NCBI GenBank assembly: GCA_947258785.1 | Contig: CAMYJT010000017.1 | Coordinates: forward strand, 1 to 54,244 | DNA from: an uncultured Gammaproteobacteria bacterium | GTDB taxonomy: Bacteria > Pseudomonadota > Gammaproteobacteria > Arenicellales > JAANXG01 | DNA: 54,244 nucleotides | Direction of reading: 5' to 3' | Shown: positions 26,559 through 34,037 of the stretch, piece after piece | Position numbering within the stretch: position 1 is the stretch's first letter | Layout: each line of letters opens with the position of its first letter | Notes under the pieces: generated by a model | The model's database searches: none | What the model was told of the DNA's origin: nothing | What the model saw: the letters and a program-made list of their open reading frames with translations, nothing else | Position numbers and translations under genes: made by a program

Positions 26559-27008
26559 TTAAGGCTTGATGTAGCTGAAACCCTGAGCCTGGAGGTGGGC
26601 CAATTCGGCCACACCGCTGGGTACGATGTCTTCGTTAGAGACGTCGTACAGATCGTTGTCGTAATTAATCTTGCGGCCTTTCAGCGTGTTTGCGCACACT
26701 TTGAACTTGATATTCTGAGACTTGAGGCTGGCCACCTTTGCCTCGAAGTCCGGATTTTCATTGGCGCGCTTGAGTAGAGACACCCCGTTGCCGTGCATCA
26801 CTACGCGCAGATCCAGCTTGTCTGCGCCGACCGCGTTGATGTGGTTTTGAATGTTACGCATGGCGCCGGTTTGTTTCTTGGGATCGTCATAATTGACGTG
26901 ATAAACCACTTTCTGTGTGGTGTAGCCGCTCGCGCCCTGGTCGGCGGTGACGCTGGCGGCACCCAGTGCCAGCAAGCTCGCGCAAAGTGAAGCGATAAAG
27001 GTCTTCAT
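26559..27008 (-). CDS. Periplasmic DsrE-like sulfur-relay family protein
   Basis: A 149-residue secreted protein with a signal peptide (about 1-22) and a DsrE/DsrF-like fold. Recognisable stretches are QKVVYHVNYDDPKKQ, the conserved VVMHGNGVSLL and a conserved cysteine in FKVCANTLKGRKI (about residue 103). Cytoplasmic relatives pass sulfur on this cysteine in sulfur oxidation; exported relatives are common in sulfur- and iron-oxidising bacteria but have no defined reaction. ATG 27008 follows a GAGGAAA ribosome site; the frame is open upstream to 27053. The 286-base gap to the divergent TlpA-like gene holds no other gene. Confidence 0.88.
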   Translation of the reverse strand: MKTFIASLCASLLALGAASVTADQGASGYTTQKVVYHVNYDDPKKQTGAMRNIQNHINAVGADKLDLRVVMHGNGVSLLKRANENPDFEAKVASLKSQNIKFKVCANTLKGRKINYDNDLYDVSNEDIVPSGVAELAHLQAQGFSYIKP

Positions 27009-27294
27009 AGTCGTTTTCCTCTTGGTCGAGTTATCGGGAATCCGGATGGGCACCCGGTTGATCTATTTGGACAAGTCGTGGACATAAATAGTTTAATTTG
27101 CGGTGCGGGCCTATTGGGGATTACCCTAATTTCCCTGACTTTGGTATTGACTTTGCACCACCCAGGGCCGGTTGGACGCGTGGTAGAATGCCCGTCGGTG
27201 GCCGCCCGCTTTGTGCGTGTCGAGGCGGCCGAAGTCGGTGAAGCGCCGTTTGGTCTTGAATACCACCCATACCCCAAGCACTTAACGCCGGAAA

Positions 27295-27921
27295 ATGATC
27301 AGATACACAGCAGCTTTACTCGCCGCGACGACCGTGGTCCTGGTGTTATTTGCCTGCGCCGGGCCGTCGTCCAGAGTCCCTGCCCCGGTTGACACACCCC
27401 GGCAGCCGGTCTCGGAGCCGGTGGTCAAGGCCTATCCGATGGACCAGGCGCCCGAGTTTGTCGGCGAACAGCTCGAGCTGCAGCCACCGCCAGGCGCCGA
27501 GCCGGCAGGTTTGTTGGGCACCGACCGCGAGGGCGGCCAGGTACTCCTTTCGGACTACCGCGGTAAGGTCCTGGTGGTGTCTTACTGGGCCAGCTGGTGT
27601 CCGCCGTGCTGGACCGAAATGCCGCAGCTCGAGCAGATTCGGTCCGAGTACCGCGATCGGGGCGTGGCCATCGTTGCCGTCAACAAGGGCGAGACACAGT
27701 CCACCATCGATGTGTTTCTCCAGCGGCAGAATCCGCCGCTGCAGTTTACTGTTGTCGCCGATCCGGATGGAGAGGCGTCCCTCGCCCGGGGCGTCCGCGC
27801 CGTCCCCGCTACGCTGCTGTACGACGATCAAGGTTCCGTTGCCCGCCGCTACCTCGAGCAGTTCGGGTTTGATCCGGAACAGATACGCGCCGACATCAAC
27901 CGGGTGCTTGAGAAAAACTAG
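27295..27921 (+). CDS. TlpA/ResA-like thioredoxin-fold lipoprotein
   Basis: A 208-residue membrane-anchored thiol-disulfide protein. The N-terminus has a lipobox LFAC with Cys21 as the lipidated residue. A Pro-rich linker leads to a thioredoxin domain (about 65-205) with WASWCPPCW, where Cys102 and Cys105 form the CPPC redox pair, and the cis-Pro loop VRAVPATLLYDD. Such proteins reduce apocytochrome c or other envelope thiols during cytochrome maturation. Two c-type cytochromes and a DsbA-family gene lie just downstream, which fits this role. ATG 27295; a dusA gene follows after 36 bases. Confidence 0.93.
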   Translation: MIRYTAALLAATTVVLVLFACAGPSSRVPAPVDTPRQPVSEPVVKAYPMDQAPEFVGEQLELQPPPGAEPAGLLGTDREGGQVLLSDYRGKVLVVSYWASWCPPCWTEMPQLEQIRSEYRDRGVAIVAVNKGETQSTIDVFLQRQNPPLQFTVVADPDGEASLARGVRAVPATLLYDDQGSVARRYLEQFGFDPEQIRADINRVLEKN

Positions 27922-27957
27922 TTCCGAGCGTGTTGCCCGTTACGAGAAAGTGGCAGA

Positions 27958-29106
27958 GTGAGAACAGATTTTCGAAAATCCGAGCGGCGCGGCCCGCTGT
28001 TCGACGATCAATTCCAGGGCGTTGAGCCGCTCTCCCGCGTGCGCACTGAATCTCCGCACAGGCGCTCGAGCCTGCGTGCGGGGCCACAGCGATGCGTTTC
28101 AGCGTCCTTGGAACGTTTGGTCTCGGTGGCGCCGATGATGGACCGTACCGATCGGCACGAGCGCTATCTGCTGCGGCTGATCTCGCGGCGCACCCTGCTC
28201 TACACCGAGATGATTCCGGTCGGCACCGTGTTGTTCGGCGACCGGGATCGGCATCTTGCCTTTAACTCGTTCGAGTTACCGGTGGCCCTGCAGCTCGGGG
28301 GCAGCGATCCCGGGCAACTGGCGTTGTGCGCCCGTTGGGGCGAGCAGTGGGGCTACCGGGAGATCAATCTGAATGTCGGTTGCCCGAGCAGCCGGGTCCG
28401 TTCCGGCCGGTTCGGGGCCTGCCTGATGGCGCATCCGCAGCTGGTTGCCGAGTGTGTCGCCGCCATGTCGCAGGCCGTGCACATCCCAGTGACGGTCAAG
28501 TGCCGGATTGGTATCGACCAGCGGGATACGCTGGAGCAATTGTGCGAGTTCATCCGCATTGTCGCGGGAGCCGGCTGTGACATCTTTATCATTCACGCCC
28601 GCAAGGCCTGGCTGAACGGCCTGAGCCCCAAACGCAACCGCACTGTGCCTCCCCTGCGTCACGAGGTCGTGCATCAGATCAAGCGTGAATTCGCCGATCT
28701 GTCGATCGTCATCAACGGCGGCATCACGTCACTGGACGAGGCGGCAAGCCATTTAAAGTCGGTGGACGGGGTGATGATCGGGCGTGAGGCGTACGGCAAT
28801 CCTTATCTGCTGGCGTCGGTGGATCGGCGCTTCTACCAGGACCACCGCCCGGTACCGGATCGATATACGGTCCTGCACGAGTACCTCGAGTACTGCGGTC
28901 GGCAGTTGACCGGCGGTTGTCCGCTGCCGCGATTGACCCGGCACTTGCACGGTCTGTTCCACGGGCTTCCCGGTGCCAAGGCCTGGCGGCGCTGCTTGAG
29001 TGAGCGCACCGCTCACACCGGGAGCGGGACCGCGGCCATCGCGGAGATCGCCGTGGCCGCAAGGTCACTGCTCGAAGAGGCCAGCCGGCGGGGATTTAAC
29101 GCCTGA
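27958..29106 (+). CDS. dusA: tRNA-dihydrouridine synthase A
   Basis: A flavin enzyme that reduces uridine to dihydrouridine at positions 20/20a of tRNAs. DusA signatures are SVAPMMDRTDRH, LLYTEMIPVGTVL, NLNVGCPSSRVRSGRFGACL with the catalytic Cys, VTVKCRIGID, FIIHARKAWLNGLSPK and VMIGREAYGNPYLLA. GTG 27958 gives 382 residues with an unusual tail of about 55 residues before the conserved start; TTG 28108, giving 332 residues, fits the family better but lacks a clear ribosome site. The rest of the protein is intact. Confidence 0.93.
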   Translation: MRTDFRKSERRGPLFDDQFQGVEPLSRVRTESPHRRSSLRAGPQRCVSASLERLVSVAPMMDRTDRHERYLLRLISRRTLLYTEMIPVGTVLFGDRDRHLAFNSFELPVALQLGGSDPGQLALCARWGEQWGYREINLNVGCPSSRVRSGRFGACLMAHPQLVAECVAAMSQAVHIPVTVKCRIGIDQRDTLEQLCEFIRIVAGAGCDIFIIHARKAWLNGLSPKRNRTVPPLRHEVVHQIKREFADLSIVINGGITSLDEAASHLKSVDGVMIGREAYGNPYLLASVDRRFYQDHRPVPDRYTVLHEYLEYCGRQLTGGCPLPRLTRHLHGLFHGLPGAKAWRRCLSERTAHTGSGTAAIAEIAVAARSLLEEASRRGFNA

Positions 29107-29176
29107 CGGCTGTCGTCCAAAGGGACAGCAGCGCGTCTGGATTTATTAACATTAGTTGCGAATGGAGGACTGTATC

Positions 29177-29638
29177 GTGCGTATAAGACTGTTTTGGACA
29201 TCGCTAAGCGGGCTCATGTTGGCCGTCTTTGTTTCCGCGGGGGCCGTTGCCGCCGAAGCCGAGGACATTATCAAGTACCGCCAGGGGGTCATGAAGTCGG
29301 TGGGCGGCCACACGGTGGCGGCGGCGCAGATTGTTCGCGGAAAGGTCGACTACGGCGATCATCTGGCTTACCACGTCGAGTCGATTACGCAATCCATGAA
29401 GACCGTTCTGTCACTGTTTCCCGATGGATCCGATTTCGGTGAAACGCGGGCCCTGCCGGAAATCTGGTCGCAGCCGGATCAGTTCAAGCAGGTGGCGGAA
29501 CAGGCGGGCGCCGCCGCTGAGGCCTTTCTGACGGTTGTGCAGGCCGGAGACAAGGGCGCGTGGGGCGGAAAATTCAAAGCCATGGTTGACTCCTGTAAGG
29601 CGTGTCACAAGGATTTCCGACAGAAAGACGAACAGTAG
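29177..29638 (+). CDS. Cytochrome c' / c556 family protein
   Basis: A 153-residue periplasmic heme protein. A signal peptide (about 1-26, ending AVAAEA) is followed by a four-helix bundle and a C-terminal heme motif CKACHKDF, typical of cytochrome c' and c556. These bind NO or act as electron carriers. Start GTG 29177 is chosen because GGAGGA (29164-29169) lies seven bases upstream; the frame opens earlier at 29156. The next cytochrome gene begins inside this one, within its heme-binding codons. Confidence 0.95.
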   Translation: MRIRLFWTSLSGLMLAVFVSAGAVAAEAEDIIKYRQGVMKSVGGHTVAAAQIVRGKVDYGDHLAYHVESITQSMKTVLSLFPDGSDFGETRALPEIWSQPDQFKQVAEQAGAAAEAFLTVVQAGDKGAWGGKFKAMVDSCKACHKDFRQKDEQ

Positions 29639-30573
29639 CACGGCGCCTGGGTATCAATCGCCACGGCCTGCTGTGGGCCATGGCGATCTGGTGTGCCGGC
29701 AACGCAGCGTTCGCCGGCACCGAGATCTCCCAGGGCGAGGCGGAGCGCGGTGAATACCTGTTTCGCGCCGCCGGTTGCGCCGGGTGCCATACCGACCGCG
29801 ATGGGGGGGGTGAGTTGCTGGCTGGCGGACGTGCCCTGGAAACACCGTTTGGGACGTTTTACACACCCAACATCACGCCGCACCCGGAGTACGGGATAGG
29901 CCGTTGGACGGACGCCGAGTTTATGCGCGCCATGACCGAGGGGACGTCGCCGAATGGCGATCCCTACTATCCGGCGTTCCCCTACCCGGCCTATGCGGGG
30001 ATGGAGCGTGCGGATGTGCTGGCGCTGAAGTCCTATCTGTTCACCGTTCCGCCGGTGGCGCAGGCGAACCGAACCCACGACCTGCCGTGGTACTTGAGTT
30101 TTCGATTCGGCTTGTGGATCTGGCGGTGGTGGTATTTTTCGCCGGACGATTCTGGAGCGTCCGAACACAGCGATCCCGTGCTGCAGCGCGGCGCTTATCT
30201 GGTCGGTGTCCTCGCCCACTGTGGCGAGTGCCACACACCACGTGACCGCTTCGGAGGCTTGATTCCCGAGTTACGCCATGCCGGCACGCGCGATGGTCCG
30301 GACGGCGACACCGTGCCCAACATTACGCCCGACCGGCAATCGGGGATCGGCAAATGGAGTCGCGAGGACCTCACGTATTATCTCGAAACGGGACTCACGC
30401 CGGATGGAGATTCCGCCGGTGGATTGATGGCGGAGGTAATCGACGAAGGTACCCGGCACTTGACCCGGGCCGATCTCGACGCGGTCGCCGGTTTTGTACT
30501 GTCCCTGCCGTCGATAAACAATGTCTTGAAAAAGCGGCGGACTCCAGCCAAGCGGGATGACTTCGCGTATTGA
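29602..30573 (+). CDS. Diheme cytochrome c
   Basis: A 323-residue periplasmic protein with two heme-binding motifs, CAGCH (about 58-62) and CGECH (about 211-215), each followed by the NITP motif typical of diheme cytochromes paired with dehydrogenases or sulfur enzymes (TPNITPHPEYGIGRW; VPNITPDRQSGIGKW). GTG 29602 is taken as start because it supplies a basic n-region before the hydrophobic signal HGLLWAMAIWCAGNAAFAG; ATG 29680 would leave too short a signal. This start overlaps the preceding cytochrome gene by 37 bases. Its electron partner is unknown, but the cytochrome c' upstream is an obvious candidate. Confidence 0.92.
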   Translation: MSQGFPTERRTVARRLGINRHGLLWAMAIWCAGNAAFAGTEISQGEAERGEYLFRAAGCAGCHTDRDGGGELLAGGRALETPFGTFYTPNITPHPEYGIGRWTDAEFMRAMTEGTSPNGDPYYPAFPYPAYAGMERADVLALKSYLFTVPPVAQANRTHDLPWYLSFRFGLWIWRWWYFSPDDSGASEHSDPVLQRGAYLVGVLAHCGECHTPRDRFGGLIPELRHAGTRDGPDGDTVPNITPDRQSGIGKWSREDLTYYLETGLTPDGDSAGGLMAEVIDEGTRHLTRADLDAVAGFVLSLPSINNVLKKRRTPAKRDDFAY

Positions 30574-31249
30574 ACGGCGGTTCGGTGTGGCACGCCGCGC
30601 CCTCCCTGGACGGCCGTGCCATCCGCCGGCGGGGACGGGACGGGAACCGCGCGATCGGTCCAAGCGGTTAGTCGCCTTGACCGCGTGCAAACCAGTGGCC
30701 TGCGTAACCGTCGCTGTGTTGTCCGGAGCGGCCGTTGCCGCCTCGGCGGCCGAGGTGTTACGGTCTGAGGTCCATCACCGGGCGGCGCACTTCGAGGTGG
30801 TGTTCGAGGTTGTGTTGAGCGCGCCTCACGAGGCGGTGCAGCGACTGGTCACCGATTACGGGAATTTTTCCGAATTGTCGTCAACCGTTGTGCACAGTGA
30901 GGTTGTGGCGCGGATTGCCGACGGACGCAGCCGCGTCAAGTTGATACTGCGTCCGTGCCTGTGGTTGTTGTGCCGACGACTCGTCAAGGTTACCGACTCC
31001 TACGTCTCGCCGGCCGGGGACATCGTGCACGTGACCCTGCCTAAATACAGCGATTTCCGCGAGGCCCGCGAGCGCTTGACCGTCACGCCGGAGGCGGGCG
31101 GTACGCAGACCCGGGTGCTCTACCGGGCGCGGTTGGTGCCCGACTTCGGGCTTCCACCGATCGTCGGGCCGTGGCTCGTGCGGCGGCAGATCGTCAACGA
31201 ATTGAGCGCCACCGCCGACCAGGTGGAGGCCCTGGCCCGGGAGCGATGA
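30557..31249 (+). CDS. SRPBCC/START-like domain protein, probably exported
   Basis: A protein of up to 230 residues. After an Arg-rich start and a hydrophobic segment (VACVTVAVLSGAAVAASAA, about 46-64) comes a START-like domain similar to the polyketide cyclase/RatA group: FEVVFEVVLSAPHEAVQRLVTDYGN (in outline EVVLSAPHEAVQRLVTDY, about 82-100) and the C-terminal helix VGPWLVRRQIVNEL. ATG 30557 overlaps the cytochrome stop by 17 bases; TTG 30677 is an alternative start that leaves a compact signal peptide. A ligand-binding role in the envelope is inferred. It ends one base before the DsbA-family gene. Confidence 0.75.
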   Translation: MTSRIERRFGVARRALPGRPCHPPAGTGREPRDRSKRLVALTACKPVACVTVAVLSGAAVAASAAEVLRSEVHHRAAHFEVVFEVVLSAPHEAVQRLVTDYGNFSELSSTVVHSEVVARIADGRSRVKLILRPCLWLLCRRLVKVTDSYVSPAGDIVHVTLPKYSDFREARERLTVTPEAGGTQTRVLYRARLVPDFGLPPIVGPWLVRRQIVNELSATADQVEALARER

Positions 31250-31250
31250 A

Positions 31251-31859
31251 ATGACGAAACCACCCCTCAAGGTAACGGTGTTCTCGGATTACATCTGTCC
31301 GTTCTGCTACATCGGTCATCTGCGGCTCGCCCATCTACGCGACAGCTACGACCTCAAGGTGGATTGGCGATTTCTGGAGATCCACCCCGACAATCCACCC
31401 ACAGGCCGGCCGTTGTCGGAACTTGGCTATCCGCCTGCGCAGTGGCGGCAGATGATGGAGAATCTGCAACGGATGGCGGAGGAGGAGGGCGTGGAACTTG
31501 TGGACCGGACCTTCACCACCAATTCACACCGGGCCCTGCTGCTGGCGGAAGCCGCGAAGCAGGCCAGGCCGGAGGTCTTTTATCGATTAAATGAGCGGCT
31601 GTACGAGGCGTATTTTGTGGATGGCCAGAATCTGGGCGACCCGTCCGTGTTGCGGGCCCTGGCCCGGGAATCCGGTCTCGATGAAGACATGGTCGACCGG
31701 GCCTGGTCGGACCCGCAATACGAACGGGTAATCCAGGAAAACCACCGGGACGCCGCGCGCCTGGGGATCAACGGCACGCCAACCTTCGTATTCGGACGAC
31801 GCGTGGCCGCTGGCGCGGTGCCGGTCACGGCCTTACGCGCCCTGGCCGCAGACTGCTAG
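31251..31859 (+). CDS. DsbA-family oxidoreductase (FrnE-like)
   Basis: A 202-residue thioredoxin-fold protein with no signal peptide, so cytoplasmic. The active site CPFC (Cys16, Cys19) sits in VFSDYICPFCYIG, and the helical insert and cis-Pro loop GINGTPTFVFGRR match the FrnE/2-hydroxychromene isomerase-like subgroup. These have disulfide or glutathione-linked activity. It begins one base after the SRPBCC gene. Its TAG stop (31857-31859) is the first triplet of the dispersed repeat described separately, so the last codons may have been changed by that insertion. Confidence 0.9.
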   Translation: MTKPPLKVTVFSDYICPFCYIGHLRLAHLRDSYDLKVDWRFLEIHPDNPPTGRPLSELGYPPAQWRQMMENLQRMAEEEGVELVDRTFTTNSHRALLLAEAAKQARPEVFYRLNERLYEAYFVDGQNLGDPSVLRALARESGLDEDMVDRAWSDPQYERVIQENHRDAARLGINGTPTFVFGRRVAAGAVPVTALRALAADC

Positions 31860-32110
31860 CCCGGACATTGCACCAAGGCGGCGAAAAGAACAGCCAACAC
31901 ATTGTTAGAGATAGAGAATTTGGCGCAGGTCCGGTGTGACAGTTGGTGTTCGGGCACGCGTCTGTCCCGGCGCTGAGCTGTGTTTGAACATCTGCATTTG
32001 CGCGCCGCTCAAGCTCAAGCCAGGGCTGTAAATTTCGCTCCAGCGCCGTGGCCCTACCGCCCACCCCCTGCGCCATCATGCCGGGATTCTTGGCGCAAGA
32101 TGCAGGCCAA
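31857..32110. repeat. Dispersed intergenic repeat, copy A
   Basis: A 254-bp non-coding element. Its left end, TAGCCCGGACATTGCACCAAGG (22 bases; first seven TAGCCCG, then ATTGCACCAAGG), matches the inverted right end of copy B at 20 of 22 positions. Its right end (32089-32110) reads CTTGGCGCAAGATGCAGGCC and is a diverged inverse of the left. The interior shares blocks with copy B: CCAAGGCGGCGAAA, CTGCAnTTGCGC, TTTCGnTCCAGCGC and CCGGGATnCTTGG. No transposase frame is present. The left end contains the dsbA-family stop codon. Confidence 0.7.
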
Positions 32111-32226
32111 TACGAGGTCTTTGCCGCCTCGATGGCCGTCACCCGCGCGCGCAACGCGGGCCCTTTGCGGGTTGGCGGTTGGGATCGATACGCGCCTCTA
32201 GGTACCCAGCATTGATCTCCGTCCTC

Positions 32227-32254
32227 TTGACTTGCGTTTTACGGTAATTATTAT
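32227..32254 (+). promoter_or_regulatory. Predicted sigma-70 promoter of the gliding-type ABC operon
   Basis: TTGACT (32227-32232) and TATTAT (32249-32254) are separated by 16 bases, each matching 5/6 of the consensus. It lies about 80 bases upstream of the ABC ATPase coding start. Confidence 0.6.
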
Positions 32255-32335
32255 TGGCTCCGCTTCGGTGCGGCGACAAACATCTGCCGTGCTGATAACC
32301 TCGAAGTTCGCACAGGTTAATATGGGAGTGTTGAT

Positions 32336-33298
32336 ATCGCCGCCTTAGTAGAAATAGACCATCTGACCAAGCGGTTTGCTGAAATCACTGCGGTCGACGA
32401 CGTTTCCTTCAGCGTCGAGAAGGGCGAGGTGCTGGGGTTCCTCGGACCAAATGGAGCGGGCAAGTCGACGACCATGAAGATGATCACCGGTTTCTTGAGT
32501 CCCGACGCCGGCACGGTGCGCGTCGGCGGCATCGACATCGGCGAGCATCCGGTAGCGGTGAAACGGCGCATCGGATACCTGCCCGAGGGGGCACCTTTGT
32601 ATCCGGACATGACACCGGCCGCATTCCTGGCGTTCGTCGGCGCGATCCGTGGACTGCGGGATGACGAACTACAGCGGCGGATGCGCGATACCGTCGCCAA
32701 GGTGAATTTGGAATCCGTGCTGGAACAGCCCATCGAGACACTCTCCAAGGGTTTCAAGCGGCGGGTGGGTATCGCCCAATCGATCCTGCACGATCCGGAG
32801 GTGCTGGTTCTCGATGAGCCGACCGACGGGCTCGATCCGAACCAGAAGCACGAGGTGCGGACGCTGATTCAGGAAATGGCCGAGGACAAGGCAATTGTCC
32901 TCTCGACCCATATCCTAGAGGAGGTCGATGCGGTGTGCAGCCGCGCCATCATCGTCGCCGCCGGCAAGATCGTCAGTGACGGATCGCCGGCGGAATTGGA
33001 AGCGATGTCGCCGCACCACAACGCGGTGACGATGGTTGTTCGCGACGTGCCGACGGCGCAGATTCGGCAACGAATCGACGCCGTGCCGGGCATATCCGCC
33101 TCCGAATACGTCGAGCAGAATGGACGCGTACAGTGCACGATATTTCCCCGCGACGGTGCCTCGATCATCGCCGAAGTGGGAGCGGTGGCCCGGCAACAGG
33201 ACTGGACTGTTGAGGAATTGCACGTTCATCGCGGCCGTCTGGACGCGGTGTTCCGGGCGATCACCAATCCAGGTGAGAAGCGAGGGGGTGAGCGTTGA
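32336..33298 (+). CDS. ABC transporter ATPase (GldA/CcmA-like) with non-canonical start
   Basis: About 320 residues. Walker A GPNGAGKST, Q-loop region, signature TLSKGFKRRVGIAQ, Walker B VLVLDEPTDGLDPNQ and the switch His in LSTHIL are intact. The frame needed for the conserved first strand (LVEIDHLTKRF...AVDDVSFSV) has no ATG, GTG or TTG between the in-frame TAA at 32318 and GTG 32426, and starting at that internal GTG would delete the first strands. ATC 32336 is proposed because GGGAG (32324-32328) is seven bases upstream. The ATPase powers the membrane system encoded by the next three genes; the permease start overlaps its stop (TTGA). Confidence 0.85.
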   Translation: MAALVEIDHLTKRFAEITAVDDVSFSVEKGEVLGFLGPNGAGKSTTMKMITGFLSPDAGTVRVGGIDIGEHPVAVKRRIGYLPEGAPLYPDMTPAAFLAFVGAIRGLRDDELQRRMRDTVAKVNLESVLEQPIETLSKGFKRRVGIAQSILHDPEVLVLDEPTDGLDPNQKHEVRTLIQEMAEDKAIVLSTHILEEVDAVCSRAIIVAAGKIVSDGSPAELEAMSPHHNAVTMVVRDVPTAQIRQRIDAVPGISASEYVEQNGRVQCTIFPRDGASIIAEVGAVARQQDWTVEELHVHRGRLDAVFRAITNPGEKRGGER

Positions 33299-34029
33299 AA
33301 AACGCATGGATCATTGCCAGGCGGGAATTGTCCGGTTATTTTTCGACCCCGATCGCCTACGTGTTTATTGTGATCTTTTTGTTCCTGATCGGGATATTTA
33401 CGTTTTACCTGGGTAGTTTCTTCGACCGCGGGCAGGCGGACCTGGTCACCTTCTTCAGTTTTCATCCCTGGGTCTACCTGGCGCTGATACCCGCATTGAC
33501 GATGCGCCTGTGGGCGGAAGAGCGCAAGGCCGGTACCATCGAACTGTTGTTGACCCTGCCGGTGTCGATGTTCGAGGCGGTCATCGGTAAATTTCTCGCC
33601 ACCTGGCTGTTCACCGCCGTTACCCTGGCATTCACTTTTCCCATGTGGTTGACGGTCAATTTTCTAGGCCAACCGGACAACGGTGTGGTGGTGGCAAGTT
33701 ATCTGGGTAGTTTGCTCATGGCGGGCGCGTTCATCGCCATCGGGGCCTGTGTGTCGGCTCTGACCAAGAATCAGGTGATCGCCTTCGTGATCACGGTGGT
33801 GGTATGTCTGCTGTTTCTGCTCAGCGGGTTTCCACTGGTACTGGATTTTTTCAGCGGCTGGGCACCACAAGTCCTGGTGGAGGCGATCAGCGGTCTCAGT
33901 TTCTTAACCCATTTCGATGGTCTCGCCAAAGGGGTCATTGACCTGCGCGACATCATATTTTTCGTCTCCTTCATCGTGTTCTGGTTGTTCGCCAACGCCA
34001 TATTGATCGAAGCGCGGAAGGCCGGATAG
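33295..34029 (+). CDS. ABC-2 type permease (GldF-like)
   Basis: A 244-residue membrane protein with about six helices: residues near 18-40, 58-75, 98-125, 135-160, 165-190 and 215-240. The segment RLWAEERKAGTIELLLTLPVS (in outline EERKAGTIELLLTLP, about 66-80) is the hallmark of ABC-2 permeases of the gliding/NosY group. TTG 33295 overlaps the ATPase stop codon by four bases, so translation is coupled. It acts with the ATPase and the GldG-like protein. Confidence 0.92.
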   Translation: MKNAWIIARRELSGYFSTPIAYVFIVIFLFLIGIFTFYLGSFFDRGQADLVTFFSFHPWVYLALIPALTMRLWAEERKAGTIELLLTLPVSMFEAVIGKFLATWLFTAVTLAFTFPMWLTVNFLGQPDNGVVVASYLGSLLMAGAFIAIGACVSALTKNQVIAFVITVVVCLLFLLSGFPLVLDFFSGWAPQVLVEAISGLSFLTHFDGLAKGVIDLRDIIFFVSFIVFWLFANAILIEARKAG

Positions 34030-34037
34030 GCGCCACC

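Noticed and set aside
27147..27189. TTGACT and TAGAAT as a promoter for the TlpA-like gene.
   Set aside because: The elements are 31 bases apart, far outside the normal spacer, and no better -35 element is present.
28080..28150. A frameshift at the start of dusA, because ATG 28091 encodes MRFSV in another frame, like the usual DusA start.
   Set aside because: The true frame already reads LVSVAPMMDRTD without a shift, so the resemblance is probably chance.
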